Source: Cycas panzhihuaensis (lineage: Eukaryota > Cycadophyta). From it: a stretch of DNA of 64,000 nucleotides. A program made the position numbers and the translations under genes. The first letter of the stretch is position 1; every line of letters starts with the position of its first letter. Shown here piece by piece: positions 61,641-64,000 of this stretch. Where the stretch lies: assembly GCA_023213395.1 (NCBI GenBank), contig CM041465.1:110367741-110431740 (forward strand), in the 5' to 3' direction. The notes under the pieces were generated by a model. It was not told the origin of the DNA and did no database searches. It saw only the letters and a program-made list of their open reading frames with translations.

Positions 61641-62442
61641 ATAACCAAGGGTCATGAGAATCCACGCAGCAAGGTGGTTCAGGGTTACCGCGGCTCCGCT
61701 TGCAGAAGATGTAGATGGACATAGGTGACACAAAATCCAAGCAGATGATCGTTGATGAAGGCAACACTTAGAAAATGACAATGTGTGGCCAAGGGTAGGA
61801 GGACCTAGCAATGGGGCGCCCAGAGCGAGGCCACAGATATGAACATGGATGGATAGTTTGGCAGAGGAAAGCACGGCCTGTGGGGTCATATATAGGACCA
61901 TATGATTGTACCCCCGCAAGGACACCGGCTTCCTGTGATGTGTGATGACATGATTTTGATATGTATATATGCATGGGGTGAGTGTTATGTTGTGTAGTAG
62001 GTGATTTATGTTATGAACATTTTATTGTATGACGACACGCTTCCTTCCATGTATAACCACACACCTACTGGGCACACACACATGCCGTGAGCGGACGACA
62101 TGGAGGTGTGAGGTTAGGAAGCGTATGCATACATGTCTGCAGGAGAGCATAACAGGATATGCGAAGGAAACGCCAGACAGAAAGAGGGGCAACACGTTTC
62201 AAGCCGCCCTCCCGGTTGGGGATGCCCAAGCGAGAGGACCAAGGTTCCCGAGAGGATACGGAACGCAGGTTCCGCAGACGAACCGGAGAGACAAAGCGGG
62301 TCCATCTTAAATAGCCATTCTACACGCTACTGGGAAGAATGGGGACAACCTAAGATGGTAGTTTAGGCTCGTTTTCGGGTGGCGAGGGATCGTCAAGGGT
62401 CAAGCGTAAAACTTCTTAAGGAACATCCCATTAACGGCTTTC
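61641..62442 (-). other. Spacer between integrase and second RNase H in element C
   Basis: 62340-61960 matches element B 55850-56230 in reverse complement. ORFs within it (for example 61925-61380) overlap the RNase H only in part and have no domain of their own. Part of 61925-61640 may belong to the N-terminal half of the RNase H. Confidence 0.5.
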
Positions 62443-63508
62443 TCAAATTCGAGCCTCCGTGGTGGCTATCCTATAGGCACCATTATCGAGAGATTCGATA
62501 ATGACAAAAGGACCGACCCACCGGGGTTGGAATTTGGTCAAACGGTCATAGAGATATTCGAGCTTGAGGACATAGTCCCCGGGAAACAAAGGGTGGGAAC
62601 GCAGGTGTTTATCGTGGGCCCTTTGTGAACGGGCTTTGGATGCTAGGTTAGCCTGATAAGCTAAGCTGCCTCTCATCCAAAGCTTCGAGGTCCAAAGAAA
62701 GCGCACGACGGATCGACTCATCGTCGATGAAACCTCGAAGGGAGACTTGCAAGGAAGGAATCTCCACCTCCAATGGGAGTATCGCCTCGATCCGTGAGAC
62801 CGTGGAGAACGGGGTCATTCCCGTGGCGGAACGGACGGAAGTACGATAAGCCCATAAGGTGGAGGGCAGTTGAAGGTGCCAATCCCTTTGGGATTGATCG
62901 GCGCTTTCTTGAGAATGTTGATAAGAGTCTTGTTAAAAGACTCCACCGCCATTTGCACGAGGGTAGTAAGGAGAGGAAGTCTTATGGGAGATTTTAAACT
63001 TCTCGCAAAGCTCATCCACCTCCCTATTACAAAAGGGGGTTCCATTGTTTTAATCGTGACGTCCGAATCCCGGCAAATGATGTGCTGATAGATGAATGTG
63101 GCAACCGTTTTGCCGGGGGTAGTGATCAGAGGGATGGCCTCCGCCCATTTGGTAAAATACTCCGTGGCAGTCAAGATGAACTTGTGTCATGACGACGGCG
63201 GGAAATAGCCCGATGAGGTCTAATCCCCATCGAGCGAAAGGCCATGGCGAAACAATAGGGTGCAAAGTCTCGAAGGCACATGGGAAATGTTGGCATGCTC
63301 TTGACATCGCCGACATTTCAAAGACAAAGGCGTATGCCTTTAAAAAGAGATGGCCAAAAGTAGCCCATACGGAGGATCCTCCGAGCCATAGATCGCCCCC
63401 AAAGTGACCCCCACAAATGCCGTGGTGGCATTCGCGATCTACGGCCTCGGCCGTCGGTGACGTGAGAAGGATCCCATCGAAGGACCTCTTGTACAATACC
63501 TCGTCCAC
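62443..63508 (-). pseudogene. Element C integrase
   Basis: Zinc-binding N-terminus: VDEVLYKRSFDGILLTSP and ECHHGICGGHFGG (about 63430). Core: WPFARWGLDLIGLFP (first Asp, about 63210), EYFTKWAEAIPLITTPGKTV and ATFIYQHIICR (about 63090). The second Asp/NGTPF region (about 63050) is disturbed by a small indel. VESFNKTLINIL keeps the catalytic Glu (about 62950). C-terminus: HLRSHPLFPGDYVLKLEYLY, then RLTKFQPRWVGPFVI and NGAYRIATTEA (62721-62443). Integrase joins element DNA to the host genome. Three frames are needed to read it, so it is inactive. Confidence 0.88.
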
Positions 63509-64000
63509 GAGGAGGTATTGCCGAGCAGAAGTCAGGATGCGAGATATAACTTTGTTACTAGTGTCGGGCGGTATTGCCGCGTGAGATACCGTGACTATGT
63601 CACCGTACCACTCATTGTCGGTGAGTGGATGGGGACGAACTCCTCGGACCGTCAGGATAGACTCACCGGGGAGAGAGTCACCAACGGGAGTATCAAAGGA
63701 GTTAGGGATAGGGGTGTTCAGAAGTTGCTCCTACCACTATCATGCCCTTCTTTGATTTCTGGTTAACGATAAGGAGATCAAATTCTTAGAGTAGGACATT
63801 AACGACTGACCCTACCGTCAAGTCCGAACGAGTTAGTAAGTATCTCAAGGATCGGATTGAATGATCACCTTGGTAGTATTGCCGAGCAAGTAATGCCTAA
63901 ACTTCTTGGTCGCGTAGACCAAGGAGAGACATTCCTTCTAGGGGAATAGTTAAATTCGGCACCACAAGGGTACGGTGATGAAGTATATAGCTCTCTCGGG
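63509..64000 (-). pseudogene. Element C first RNase H end and RNase H-integrase linker
   Basis: At the right edge the minus strand gives fragments equivalent to D 11760-12060: an IPLEGMSLLGLRDQEV-like stretch (63960-63900), then PIRS.DTY.LVRT near 63850. The linker NEWYGDIV (about 63620) corresponds to DPWYGEIRSYLQD in D. Several stops are present. RT lies outside the window. Confidence 0.6.

Larger units (their letters stand above)
58379..64000 (-). mobile_element. Element C: Tat-like Ty3/gypsy, pol 3' end, LTR and leader
   Basis: Reading the minus strand from the right edge: end of the first RNase H (64000-63700), integrase (63508-62443), spacer, second RNase H (about 61640-61260), 3' untranslated region, LTR (60945-59263), then a leader fragment (59262-58379) that stops where element B's 3' LTR ends. 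Thus one LTR has internal sequence on both sides: the 3' end of one element and the 5' start of another. GC-rich and frameshifted. Family identity with A and B rests on LTR, leader and 3' untranslated matches. Confidence 0.8.

Overview
This is a window of a land-plant nuclear genome, most likely a seed plant with a large, repeat-filled genome. Two things point there: a plant-specific SAUR gene (30184-30591), and retroelement lineages typical of plants (Tat-like and chromovirus Ty3/gypsy, Ty1/copia, a plant mobile domain remnant). There is no bacterial-type gene organisation, and no CRISPR array, rRNA gene or convincing tRNA gene. The exact taxon cannot be read from the sequence; the old, C-to-T-decayed retroelements and long AT microsatellite would suit a gymnosperm or another large-genome plant, but that is only a guess.

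Layout. 1-5315: minus-strand Tat-like Ty3/gypsy element A (gag, leader and a 1.7-kb LTR; its pol lies left of the window). 6155-7960: decayed plus-strand ORF with a plant-mobile-domain core. 8860-25800: older, AT-rich minus-strand Tat-like element D (gag, protease, RT, RNase H, integrase, then a second RNase H downstream of integrase). D is split twice: by a 646-bp solo LTR inside its RT (12542-13187, target duplication CCATA) and by a near-complete Ty1/copia element E inside its gag (16247-23744, target duplication CATAG). 25800-30060: AT-rich non-coding DNA with a nested palindrome and a 74-bp duplication. 30184-30591: the SAUR gene, the only intact host gene seen. 30592-35638: non-coding, with small tandem duplications. 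35639-41729: plus-strand chromovirus F with two LTRs and a chromodomain remnant. 41735-49513: non-coding, dominated by a 1.2-kb (TA)n tract. 49514-58378: GC-rich element B (plus strand), same family as A, with two LTRs and gag-protease but with RT, first RNase H, integrase and most of the second RNase H missing. 58379-64000: minus-strand element C of the same family (leader, LTR, second RNase H, integrase, end of the first RNase H), running off the right edge.

How the parts relate. Almost everything is selfish DNA in nested layers. A, B and C share one LTR family (about 1.67-1.70 kb, starting TGTTTCC), one leader and one gag type. D is a distant, older relative. B is probably mobilisable only in trans by an element such as C. 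D, E and F carry many in-frame stops that fit C-to-T (or G-to-A) change, and D and E have both lost the integrase catalytic Glu to Lys. All retroelement genes here are pseudogenes. The most unusual observations are the integrase-then-second-RNase-H order in C and D, the antisense plant-mobile-domain remnant beside D, the gag-protease-only element B, a hairpin at the same place in the leaders of A, B and C, and an antisense decayed reading frame inside the leader of copia element E.
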